Assembly: GCA_030631385.1 (NCBI GenBank) | Contig: DAOVLG010000091.1 | Coordinates: forward strand, 1 to 6,874 | Direction of reading: 5' to 3' | Source of the DNA: Candidatus Coatesiibacteriota bacterium | GTDB taxonomy: Bacteria; RBG-13-66-14 | Length of the DNA stretch: 6,874 nucleotides | Part shown: piece after piece, positions 1 through 6,822 of the stretch | Layout of the letters: the number at the start of each line of letters is the position of its first letter | Numbering within the stretch: position 1 is the first letter of the stretch | Made by a program: the position numbers and the translations under genes | Notes under the pieces: model-generated | Seen by the model: only the letters and a program-made list of their open reading frames with translations | What the model was told of the DNA's origin: nothing | Databases searched by the model: none

Positions 1-1
1 G

Positions 2-490
2 GAGTTCACCGTAGAGCTCGATACCCTGCTCCCGGCCATCAGCCAGAGACCGGACCTGGAGTTCCTCCCTGGAGATGGCTTCAAGATCACCCGGCGGAAC
101 ACCATCGAGGTCAACCCCGGCACCATGATGACCGACATACCGGGTGTGTTCGCCGGGGGCGACGTCGTCGCCGGACCCTACTTCGCCACCGACGCCATGG
201 GCCACGGGAAGCTGGCCGCCAAGTACATCCACCGATACCTGCGGGGCGGGGACATGACACCCGAATACTCCGTGACCAAGCCGGTAGCCCAGGTCGAGCC
301 CTACGAGATGACCCCCGACGAGGTTGAAACCATCGTATCCAGGGCCGATACTCCATTGCAGAATGTAGCCGAGCGGATCAGGAACTTCGAGTCGGTTGAA
401 CTCGTCCTCGACGAGGCCGCCGCGATTGACGAGGCCAAGAGATGCCTGCGCTGCGACTGGCGCTGGGAGCACGAACGCACCGAGGAATAA
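2..490 (+). CDS. GltD/NfnB-like FAD-dependent NAD(P)H oxidoreductase, C-terminal part (5' end outside window)
   Basis: The reading frame is open from base 2 to the TAA at 488-490 (162 codons); no start is visible. It shows the C-terminal half of the GltD/NfnB/SfrB flavoprotein fold. The stretch PAISQRPDLEFL (about 32-67) matches the family's AIGQ-P-D segment. The second FAD motif GVFAGGDVV (143-169) is followed by the GKLAA helix. The family transfers electrons between NAD(P)H and an FAD, then on to iron-sulfur partners. The C-terminus DEAKRCLRCDW carries a CxxC (443-454), like the tails of GltD domains fused behind NuoF-type NADH dehydrogenases. The upstream part could therefore be NuoF-like, but this is inference. 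It closely resembles the GltD module inside the large HdrA at 2789-6199: 26-67 against 4667-4708 matches at 35 of 42 bases. Only 20 bp separate it from the next gene, so they are probably co-transcribed. A true glutamate synthase small subunit is unlikely among HdrA genes. Confidence 0.85.
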   Translation, partial: EFTVELDTLLPAISQRPDLEFLPGDGFKITRRNTIEVNPGTMMTDIPGVFAGGDVVAGPYFATDAMGHGKLAAKYIHRYLRGGDMTPEYSVTKPVAQVEPYEMTPDEVETIVSRADTPLQNVAERIRNFESVELVLDEAAAIDEAKRCLRCDWRWEHERTEE

Positions 491-510
491 GGCCGAAATA
501 GGAGGATCGT

Positions 511-2292
511 ATGGTGGAGCTGACCATTGACGGTCGGAAGCTGGAGGTTGAAGAGGGAACCACGGTTCTCAAGGCCGCCGGGGATCTGGAGATAGACATC
601 CCGACCCTCTGCTATTCGGACTATCTCGAGCCCTACGCCGGCTGCCGGCTGTGCACGGTCAAGGTGGGCGACGGAGACGACGCCTACCTGACGACGTCGT
701 GCAATCTGGTGGCGACCGACGGGATGAACGTGGTGACCGGTGACGACGATGTCCGCCGCTCCCGCAAGATGGTGCTCGAGCTGCTGCTGGCGAAGTGCCC
801 GACGGTGGAGATCCTCCAGGAGCTGGGCGCCGAGTATGGAGCGGACGCCTCGCGTTTCGCACCGCCTCCTCCGCCCGAGGGTGAGGAGGTCGAGGAGGAC
901 CGTTGCATACTGTGCGGGCTGTGCACGCGCATCTGTGGGCAGCGGGTCAAGGCCAACGCTATCGCGGTGAACGGGCGGGGGCACGATAGCTTCGTCTCGG
1001 GGCCCTACGAGCAGCCATCGCCCGACTGCATCGCCTGCGGCTCCTGCGTCAGCATCTGCCCCACCGGGGCGGCCAAGGTCTACGACCGTTACAACCGCCT
1101 GGTGATCCACCCCGAGCTGACCCTGGCCTCCAACAGCGCCATCCGCTTCATCACCAAGCAGATGGTCCCCAATGCGCCCACGGTCTACGAGGAAGATTGT
1201 ATCAGCTTCCGGCAGAAGGCCAGCGGCAACATAGACGACGCCTGCCGGATCTGCGAGGAGTCCTGCGGCAAGGACGCCATCGCCCTGGACACCACCGACG
1301 AGGAGATCCAGATCGAGGTCGGGACCATCATCGTCACCACCGGCATGCAGGTCTTCGACCCCTCGGTCATCCCCGCCCTGGGATATCGCCGGTTGCCCAA
1401 CGTAATCACCGGTATGGAGTTCGAGTTCATGACCCGGGCCGACGGCATGACCGAGGGTCACATCAAGCTCGAGGACGGCCGCACGCCGGAATCCATCGCC
1501 ATTCTGCACTGTATCGGTTCCCGCGACTCCAGACACCACAAATACTGCTCCCGGGTCTGCTGCATGTACTCGCTGAAGTTCGCCCACCTAGTCCTGGAGC
1601 ACACCGACGCCGAGGTCTACAACTTCTACATTGACATGCGCGCCTTCGGCAAAGGCTATGAGGCATTTTACATGCGTCTTTTAGACGAGGGCGTTCACTT
1701 CATCCGCGGCAAGGCCGCCGAGGTCGTACAGGATGGCGATAAGCTCCTGGTGGTCGCCGAGGACACCCTGCTTGGTGCTACACGTGAGATCCCGGTGGAC
1801 ATGGTCGTACTGTCAACCGCCCTGGAGGCGCGGGACAACGCTAACGAGGTGCGTCGGATCGTGGGCATCGGCTGCGGCGACGAGGGCTTCTTCCAGGAGA
1901 TGCACCCCAAGCTGGCCCCCGTGGCCACCACCACCGACGGGGTGTTCATCGCCGGCGCTTGTCAGGGGCCCAAAGACATCCCGGACTCGGTGGCTCAGGG
2001 GGCGGCGGCGGCCGCCGAGGCACTGTCACTCATCGGTAAGGGCAAGGTGGAGATCGAACCGATCACCGCGGTGATTGACGAGGAGCTCTGCTCCGGGTGC
2101 CGTTACTGCATCCAGAATTGCCCCTACACGGCGATCTCCTACGACGAGGAGAAAAAGATATCGGTCGTCAACAGCGTACTGTGCAAGGGCTGCGGCACCT
2201 GCGTGGCCGGCTGCCCCTCCGGCGCCTCCCACCAGAAGCACTACAGCGACGTTCAGATCTACGCCGAGATCAAAGGTCTCCTGCAGCTTTGA
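511..2292 (+). CDS. Chimeric NuoG-like ferredoxin / HdrA C-terminal protein (593 aa)
   Basis: The ATG at 511 follows AGGAGG (500-505) by 5 bases, a strong start. Residues 1-75 are a [2Fe-2S] domain (C34, C45, C48, C64). Residues 81-97 keep the NuoG-like RRSRKMVLELLL helix, but the His-Cys3 cluster that should follow is gone. Residues 130-190 hold two [4Fe-4S] motifs (C132/135/138/142 and C173/176/179/183), as in NuoG and [FeFe]-hydrogenase heads. HdrA homology starts near 209 (AIRFITKQMVPN). It continues through a cluster motif C230...C245xxC248xxxC252, the HCIGSRD and CSRVCCMYSLK motifs (C334, C346, C350, C351), FYIDMRAFGKGYE (372-384), the GVFIAGACQGPKD flavin motif (477-489) and a C-terminal double [4Fe-4S] ferredoxin (C527-C537, C558-C568). 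The HdrA N-terminal domain and its GxGxxG are absent, so canonical FAD binding is doubtful. Likely role (inference): cytoplasmic electron relay between a NuoF/GltD-type dehydrogenase and the full HdrA downstream, perhaps as a hetero-oligomer. Confidence 0.9.
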   Translation: MVELTIDGRKLEVEEGTTVLKAAGDLEIDIPTLCYSDYLEPYAGCRLCTVKVGDGDDAYLTTSCNLVATDGMNVVTGDDDVRRSRKMVLELLLAKCPTVEILQELGAEYGADASRFAPPPPPEGEEVEEDRCILCGLCTRICGQRVKANAIAVNGRGHDSFVSGPYEQPSPDCIACGSCVSICPTGAAKVYDRYNRLVIHPELTLASNSAIRFITKQMVPNAPTVYEEDCISFRQKASGNIDDACRICEESCGKDAIALDTTDEEIQIEVGTIIVTTGMQVFDPSVIPALGYRRLPNVITGMEFEFMTRADGMTEGHIKLEDGRTPESIAILHCIGSRDSRHHKYCSRVCCMYSLKFAHLVLEHTDAEVYNFYIDMRAFGKGYEAFYMRLLDEGVHFIRGKAAEVVQDGDKLLVVAEDTLLGATREIPVDMVVLSTALEARDNANEVRRIVGIGCGDEGFFQEMHPKLAPVATTTDGVFIAGACQGPKDIPDSVAQGAAAAAEALSLIGKGKVEIEPITAVIDEELCSGCRYCIQNCPYTAISYDEEKKISVVNSVLCKGCGTCVAGCPSGASHQKHYSDVQIYAEIKGLLQL

Positions 2293-2637
2293 ACGCCGAG
2301 TCCTGTGTCGGAGAGGTTGGGCTGAGGGGAGTGAGGTCCGGGGCGATACTAAGGGGGGGAAACCCGACCGGACGACGGAGATCATTGGGACGCGGGATGT
2401 ATCATTTTTTTGGATCGCTCGCCGGTTTCGGACCAGCCTGTCGGTTTAAGACCTTTTATGGGAACTGAATACAGCGGATCAGTTGTACACCCGAGCGGCG
2501 CGTTTGGTATCTCTAACGCAAGAGTAACCAATGAAATATGGCATATAAGATCGTCTGGTAAATCTTCATCTATAAGCGGTTTTCTCGTTGTCGTTCAAAA
2601 GACTCACCCCGTTGCCAAATATCTTGGGAAACAAAGC
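2293..2637. other. Gene-free intergenic stretch with AT-richer island
   Basis: I see no convincing gene or RNA in these 345 bases. By my count, 2401-2640 is about 45% G+C and 2521-2580 only 35%. A sampled line of the preceding gene (1861-1920) is 70%. There is a run of seven T (2405-2411), but I found no strong stem directly upstream, so I do not call a terminator. A rightward frame stays open through the region but has only a TTG start, no ribosome-binding site and no recognisable protein until it enters the mvhD remnant. The stretch may be decayed coding sequence, imported DNA, or a control region for the hdrA downstream. No promoter pair with acceptable spacing stands out. Confidence 0.5.
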
Positions 2638-2775
2638 GTGGCTAATAACTACCTCGAACCGAGGATCACAGGTTTCCCGTACCACCGGTGCTCCCGAACC
2701 GGAGCAAACTTGGCGCGTATCAGCCGCATCGGGTGCCCGCCCGGCCTCACCCCCGTCGAGTCCGTCCTACCCTAA
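2638..2775 (+). pseudogene. Decayed 5' fragment of an mvhD paralogue
   Basis: This 45-residue frame aligns without gaps to the start of the intact mvhD at 6264. A GTG-GCT (2638-2643) sits where the intact gene has ATG-GCT. Bases 2653-2760 match 6279-6386 at 78 of 108 positions by hand count. Conserved protein blocks include EPR, RTGANLARISRI and PPGLTP. The 30 differences fall on codon positions 1, 2 and 3 as 11, 8 and 11, with no excess at third positions, which suggests neutral decay, not a maintained protein. The first cluster cysteine is replaced by Tyr, the second is kept, and the frame stops (2773-2775) before the other three; the [2Fe-2S] centre could not form. It ends at the ribosome-binding site of the next gene. 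Homology to mvhD is fairly sure. That it is dead and not a translated mini-protein is inference. Confidence 0.8.
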
Positions 2776-2788
2776 GAGGATATAAAAG

Positions 2789-5700
2789 ATGAGCCAGAAC
2801 GGTAAGGGAAGAATCGGCGTATACATCTGTCACTGCGGGACGAACATCTCGCACATGGTTGACGTGGAGGCGTTGGCCCGGTTCGCCGCCACCCTGCCCA
2901 ACGTCGTGGTGGCCAAGGAGTACAAGTACATGTGCTCCGAGCCTGGACAGGAGCTCATCGGAACCGACATCGAGGAGCGCGGGCTGACCCGGGTGGTGGT
3001 GGCCTCCTGCTCGCCGCTGATGCACGAGGTCACCTTCCGGAGGGCGGTACAGGACGCGGGGATGAATCCCTACCTCTTCCAGATGACCAACATCCGGGAG
3101 CACTGCTCCTGGGTGCACGACGACAAGGCCCGGGCCACCCAGAAGGCCGAACGACTGGTCCACGCCGCGGTGCGCCGCGTGGGCGAGCAGGTGGCCCTCG
3201 AGGAGAAGGAGGTCCCGGTCCACCCCGACTCCATGGTCGTGGGCGCCGGGATCGCCGGCATCGAGGCGGCGCTTCGCATCGCCGATTCGGGCAAGAAGGT
3301 CTACCTGGTGGAGAGGGAACCCACCATCGGCGGCCACATGGCCATGTTCGACAAGACCTTCCCCACCATGGACTGCGCGGCCTGCATCCTCACCCCGAAG
3401 ATGGTCAACGTGGGCCAGCATCTCAACATCCGGCTCATGACCATGGCCGAGGTGGAGGAGGTCTCGGGCTACGTCGGCAACTTCAAGGCGAAGGTCCGCC
3501 ATCACGCCCGCTACGTTACCGACGCCTGCACCGGCTGCAACGATTGCGTAGAGGTCTGCCCGGTCGTACTTCCCAACGAATTCGAGCAGGGACACTCGGA
3601 CCGCCGCGCGATCTACCGCATCTTTCCCCAGGCCGTGCCAAACTGGTTCGTCATTGATAAGAAGGGCGTCCCGATGTGCGAGGAGACCTGTCCCATCCAT
3701 ACCCGCACCCAGGGATACGTCAACCTGATCGCCGAGGGGAAGTTCACCGAAGCGCTCAAGGTCATCCGCGACGTCAACCCCTTCCCGGCCACCCTGGGAC
3801 GGGTCTGTCATCATCCCTGTGAGGATCAGTGCCAGCGCGGCCATCACGACGAGCCGATCGCCATCTGCGCCCTCAAGCGCTTCGTCGCCGACCGGGAGAT
3901 CGAGCAGGGTATGGCGACCGAGGTGATGAAGGCCGAAGAGCCGAAGGATCAAAAGGTGGCGGTGATCGGTTCCGGACCGGCCGGTTTGACCGCGGCCTAC
4001 GACCTGGCCCGCGAGGGTTACGGCGTAACGGTTTTTGAAAAGTACGACGAGCCCGGCGGCCTGATGCGCACCGGCATCCCCGCCTTCCGCCTGCCCCGCG
4101 ACGTGCTGGATCGGGAGATCAACTGGATCCTCGATCACGGTATCGAGCTCAGGCTTCAAAGCCCCCTCGGTGAGAGGGGCATGACCGTGGACAGCCTGTT
4201 TGAGGAGGGCTACAACGCAATCGTCCTGGCCCTGGGCACCACCAAAGGCAAGGCTCTGGGGGTGGAGGGCGAGGAGCTGCCCGGCGTGGCCAACTGTCTG
4301 GACTACCTCCGCGAGGCCAACCTCACCGGCGAGGTGGAGACCGGTAAAGTCGTGGTTGTAATTGGCGGTGGAAACGCGGCGATTGACTCGGCTCGCACCG
4401 CCTTGCGCTACGGCGCCCGTAGGGTGATGATCCTCTATCGCCGCACCCGGCCGGAGATGCCGGCCATCGAGGCCGAAGTCAACGCGGCGGAAGAGGAGGG
4501 CGTCGAGCTGCACTTCCTGGTCAGCCCCGTCGAGATGTTCGCCGGGCCCGACGGCCGTTTGGTAAAAGTCAAGTGCCAGAAGATGCGCCTGGGCGAGCCG
4601 GACGAGAGCGGGCGGCGGCGCCCGCTGCCCATCGAGGGCGAGTTCGCCCTGTTCGAGATAGACCAGTTGATCCCGGCCATCAGCCAGTTGCCCGACCTGG
4701 ACTTCCTCAAAGACGACAAGGATTTCACCCTGACCAGGTGGTCCACCTTAGAGGCCGACGACTGCACCTGCCAGACCGGTAAGGCCGGTGTCTTCGCCTG
4801 CGGCGACGCGGTTAACGGAGCGGGCACGGTGGTGGAGGCGATGGCCTCAGGCCGCAGGGCCGCCACCGCCGTCAAGTTGTTCCTCCAGGGCGAGGACCTC
4901 GAGGTCCTGCGCACCGAGGAGCATCGCCCACCGGAACTGCCGCTGATGGACAACGTGCGCTGCCCCGAAAAACCGAAACAGGCACGCCAGCGCATACCCC
5001 ACAACCCCGAAGCGGGCATCTCCCTGGAGGAGGTCGAGATGGCCTTCTCCGAGGAGCAGGCGGTTGATGAGGCCAAACGCTGCCTGGCCTGCGGCGGCTG
5101 CTCCGGCTGCCGCGTCTGCTCCGACGCCTGCGAGGCCAACGCCATAGATCACTTCATGACCGATACCATCGAGGAGGTGGATGTCGGCGCGATCATCGTC
5201 GCCACCGGCTTCGAGCCCTTCGATGTGCGCGAGGTTCCGCAGTACGGCTGGGAGCGCTTCCCCGACGTGCTCACCGGCCTGGAGTTCGAGCGCCTGTGCA
5301 ACGCCAGCGGGCACACCGGCGGGCACATCGTTACCGCGGACGGCCGCGAGCCCGAGGCGGTGGCCATCCTGCACTGCATCGGCAGCCGCGATGAGAACCA
5401 CAACCCGTGGTGTTCCCGCGTCTGCTGCATGTACTCCTTGAAGTTCGCCTTTTTGGTCAGGGACCACACCGAGGCCGAGGTTTACGAGTTCTACATTGAT
5501 ATGCGCGCCTTCGGCAAGGGCTACGAGGAGTTCTACAAGCGCCTGCTCTCTGAGGGCGTGCACTTCATCCGCGGCAAGGCGGCCGAGGTGACCGATTCCG
5601 TCGAGTACCCCGGCGAGGAGGGGAAGCTCATCGTCGTCGCCGAGGACACCCTCTTGGGCGGAACCCGGCGCGTCCCGGTGGACATGGTCATCCTCTCCGG

Positions 5701-6199
5701 CGGTCTCAAGCCCCGGGCCGATTCCGACGAGGTCGCCAAGACCCTCCACCTCTCCTGCATGCAGGGTCAGTTCTTCCTCGAGAAGCACCCCAAGCTGGCC
5801 CCGGTGGATACGGCCAACGACGGCATCTTCCTCGCCGGCGCCTGCCAGGGACCGAAGGACATCCCCGATGCGGTGGCCCAGGGAGCGGCGGCGGCCGCGG
5901 CGACCCTTTCCCTGATAGACAGAGGCAAGGTCATCCTCGAACCGATCAAGGCCTACATTGACGAGGACCTCTGCAGCGGGTGCAGGCTCTGCATCCAGAA
6001 CTGCCCCTACGACGCCATCATCTTCGACACCGAGAAGAAGGTGTCGGTGGTCACCGAGGAGCTCTGCAAGGGGTGCGGGACCTGCGTGGCCGGCTGCCCC
6101 TCCGGCTCCGCCTCACAGCAGGGCTACGAGGACGGGCAGATCCTGGCCGAGATGGAAGGCATGCTCGCCGGTATCGTTGAGGAAAGCGCCCTCGCCTGA
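2789..6199 (+). CDS. hdrA: HdrA-type electron-bifurcating flavoprotein with inserted GltD/NfnB-like module (1136 aa)
   Basis: The ATG at 2789 follows AGAGGA (2775-2780) by 8 bases. The protein begins as a full HdrA. Its N-terminal domain has VYICHCGTNI, CSEPGQ, ASCSPLMHE and IREHCSWV (C14, C16, C49, C74, C106). The FAD Rossmann GAGIAG is at 152-157, DCAAC at 195-199 and a ferredoxin motif at C247/250/253/257. After FVIDKKGVPM a whole GltD/NfnB module starts at C297. It has N-terminal cluster cysteines (C297, C301, C340, C344, C348), an FAD motif GSGPAG (394-399), an NAD(P) motif GGGNAA (526-531), YRRTRPEMPA and FACGDAVNG (C671). It ends at DEAKRCLAC (C765, C768). HdrA then resumes: C774/777/781, VGAIIVATG (799-807), C863, CSRVCC (875-880) and a double [4Fe-4S] tail (C1062-C1072, C1093-C1103). 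Usual HdrA is about 650 aa; the extra 470 are the insert. The family uses FAD to split or merge electron pairs between ferredoxin, disulfide and a third carrier. The insert adds a second flavin and a likely NAD(P)H site. The mvhD gene follows 64 bp later. Confidence 0.93.
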   Translation: MSQNGKGRIGVYICHCGTNISHMVDVEALARFAATLPNVVVAKEYKYMCSEPGQELIGTDIEERGLTRVVVASCSPLMHEVTFRRAVQDAGMNPYLFQMTNIREHCSWVHDDKARATQKAERLVHAAVRRVGEQVALEEKEVPVHPDSMVVGAGIAGIEAALRIADSGKKVYLVEREPTIGGHMAMFDKTFPTMDCAACILTPKMVNVGQHLNIRLMTMAEVEEVSGYVGNFKAKVRHHARYVTDACTGCNDCVEVCPVVLPNEFEQGHSDRRAIYRIFPQAVPNWFVIDKKGVPMCEETCPIHTRTQGYVNLIAEGKFTEALKVIRDVNPFPATLGRVCHHPCEDQCQRGHHDEPIAICALKRFVADREIEQGMATEVMKAEEPKDQKVAVIGSGPAGLTAAYDLAREGYGVTVFEKYDEPGGLMRTGIPAFRLPRDVLDREINWILDHGIELRLQSPLGERGMTVDSLFEEGYNAIVLALGTTKGKALGVEGEELPGVANCLDYLREANLTGEVETGKVVVVIGGGNAAIDSARTALRYGARRVMILYRRTRPEMPAIEAEVNAAEEEGVELHFLVSPVEMFAGPDGRLVKVKCQKMRLGEPDESGRRRPLPIEGEFALFEIDQLIPAISQLPDLDFLKDDKDFTLTRWSTLEADDCTCQTGKAGVFACGDAVNGAGTVVEAMASGRRAATAVKLFLQGEDLEVLRTEEHRPPELPLMDNVRCPEKPKQARQRIPHNPEAGISLEEVEMAFSEEQAVDEAKRCLACGGCSGCRVCSDACEANAIDHFMTDTIEEVDVGAIIVATGFEPFDVREVPQYGWERFPDVLTGLEFERLCNASGHTGGHIVTADGREPEAVAILHCIGSRDENHNPWCSRVCCMYSLKFAFLVRDHTEAEVYEFYIDMRAFGKGYEEFYKRLLSEGVHFIRGKAAEVTDSVEYPGEEGKLIVVAEDTLLGGTRRVPVDMVILSGGLKPRADSDEVAKTLHLSCMQGQFFLEKHPKLAPVDTANDGIFLAGACQGPKDIPDAVAQGAAAAAATLSLIDRGKVILEPIKAYIDEDLCSGCRLCIQNCPYDAIIFDTEKKVSVVTEELCKGCGTCVAGCPSGSASQQGYEDGQILAEMEGMLAGIVEESALA

Positions 6200-6206
6200 G
6201 AGGCGC
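6186..6206 (+). other. Small hairpin over the hdrA stop codon
   Basis: GCGCC (6186-6190) can pair with GGCGC (6202-6206), and the inner CTC (6191-6193) with GAG (6198-6200), leaving a 4-base loop and one bulged A. It spans the TGA at 6197-6199. No T-run follows, so it is not an intrinsic terminator. A second weak stem, CGGGA/TCCCG (6224-6228/6235-6239), lies in the same 64-bp gap. Either might tune translation or RNA stability between hdrA and mvhD, but short GC-rich stems arise easily by chance here. Confidence 0.25.
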
Positions 6207-6263
6207 ACAGCTCGGAAGGCATTCGGGAGCACGTTCCCGTCCAACCTTCTCGGGAGTTGACAC

Positions 6264-6707
6264 ATGGCTCAAGAAGGCTTCGAGCCCAGACTGATAGGCT
6301 TCCTCTGCCGCTGGTGCTCCTACACCGGCGCGGACCTGGCGGGTATCAGCCGGATCAAATACCCGCCCAACCTCACCCCCATCAAGGTCATGTGCTCCGG
6401 CCGGGTGGACCCCACCTTCATCGTCCAGGCCTTCGCCTCAGGCGCCGACGGGGTGCTCATCGCCGGCTGCCATCCCGGTGACTGCCACTACGATGTGGGC
6501 AACTACCGGGCCATGCGCCGCTATCCGATGCTGATGAACCTTCTGGAGCAGTTCGGCATCGAGCGGGACCGCGTCTGGCTCCGGTGGATCTCGGCCTCGG
6601 AAGGCAACATCTTCGCCGACACCATCCGGGAGATGACCGAGAGGATCAAGCAGCTCGGGCCCCTCAACTGGACCGAGCGGACCCGGGCCATCACCGAGGC
6701 GGTGTAG
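6264..6707 (+). CDS. mvhD: MvhD/FlpD-type [2Fe-2S] electron-transfer subunit (147 aa)
   Basis: The ATG at 6264 follows GGGAG (6252-6256) by 7 bases; the stop is TAG at 6705-6707. The length is normal for a stand-alone MvhD/FlpD delta subunit. Family marks in order: GFLCRWCSYTGADLAG (C15, C18), MCSGRVDP (C44), GVLIAGCHPGDCHY (C69, C74), RVWLRWISASEG and a terminal KQLGPL. The five cysteines are the set that holds the single [2Fe-2S] cluster in this family. In methanogens MvhD sits between the MvhAG hydrogenase (or a formate dehydrogenase) and HdrA and passes electrons to the HdrA flavin. Related bacterial subunits such as FlxD serve NADH-linked modules. No hydrogenase or formate dehydrogenase gene is visible here, so the donor is open; the adjacent GltD- and NuoG-like modules suggest NAD(P)H. 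It is soluble and cytoplasmic, and the 64-bp spacing suggests co-transcription with hdrA. Confidence 0.95.
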   Translation: MAQEGFEPRLIGFLCRWCSYTGADLAGISRIKYPPNLTPIKVMCSGRVDPTFIVQAFASGADGVLIAGCHPGDCHYDVGNYRAMRRYPMLMNLLEQFGIERDRVWLRWISASEGNIFADTIREMTERIKQLGPLNWTERTRAITEAV

Positions 6708-6822
6708 GGGCCGTTTACGCTGGAGAGAAGGGCGGAGCATTTCAGGAAGTAGCCGGGACCTGTGGCCGCCGAATGGCCCGGTTGGCTTAGGTTGCCGAAT
6801 CGGTTCGACTTAACCCGCGATA

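Noticed and set aside
2..490. Glutamate synthase small subunit (gltD) in nitrogen assimilation
   Set aside because: The fold matches, but the neighbours are HdrA, MvhD and NuoG-like modules and no GltB is seen, so an electron-transfer role is more likely.
301..1587. Minus-strand open frame of 428 codons
   Set aside because: Antisense to the well-supported 593-aa gene, same low-complexity composition, no family motif.
2293..2400. Riboswitch or structured RNA around the G-run and CCGACCGG segment
   Set aside because: Only short GGG/CCC pairings; no conserved riboswitch core or tRNA-like arms could be drawn.
2544..2576. TATAAG motifs (2544-2549, 2571-2576) as -10 promoter elements
   Set aside because: Neither has a -35-like hexamer at 16-18 bases upstream; such motifs are expected by chance in a 35% G+C stretch.
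2410..2775. Full 121-codon rightward frame as a real small gene
   Set aside because: It starts at TTG with no ribosome-binding site, and its first 76 residues match nothing I know. Only the last 45 residues are meaningful, as the mvhD remnant.
3362..3400. Selenocysteine in HdrA
   Set aside because: Some HdrA proteins have Sec near the DCxxC-ILTPKM motif. Here both positions are ordinary TGC codons and no in-frame TGA exists.
2747..4513. Long open frame on the minus strand (588 codons), antisense to hdrA
   Set aside because: It lies opposite a clear HdrA/GltD coding sequence. Its protein is rich in H, G, D, L and V with no recognisable domain, typical of a mirror frame in GC-rich codons.
4847..5788. 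Minus-strand open frame of 313 codons
   Set aside because: Mirror of the HdrA C-terminal coding region, without recognisable motifs.
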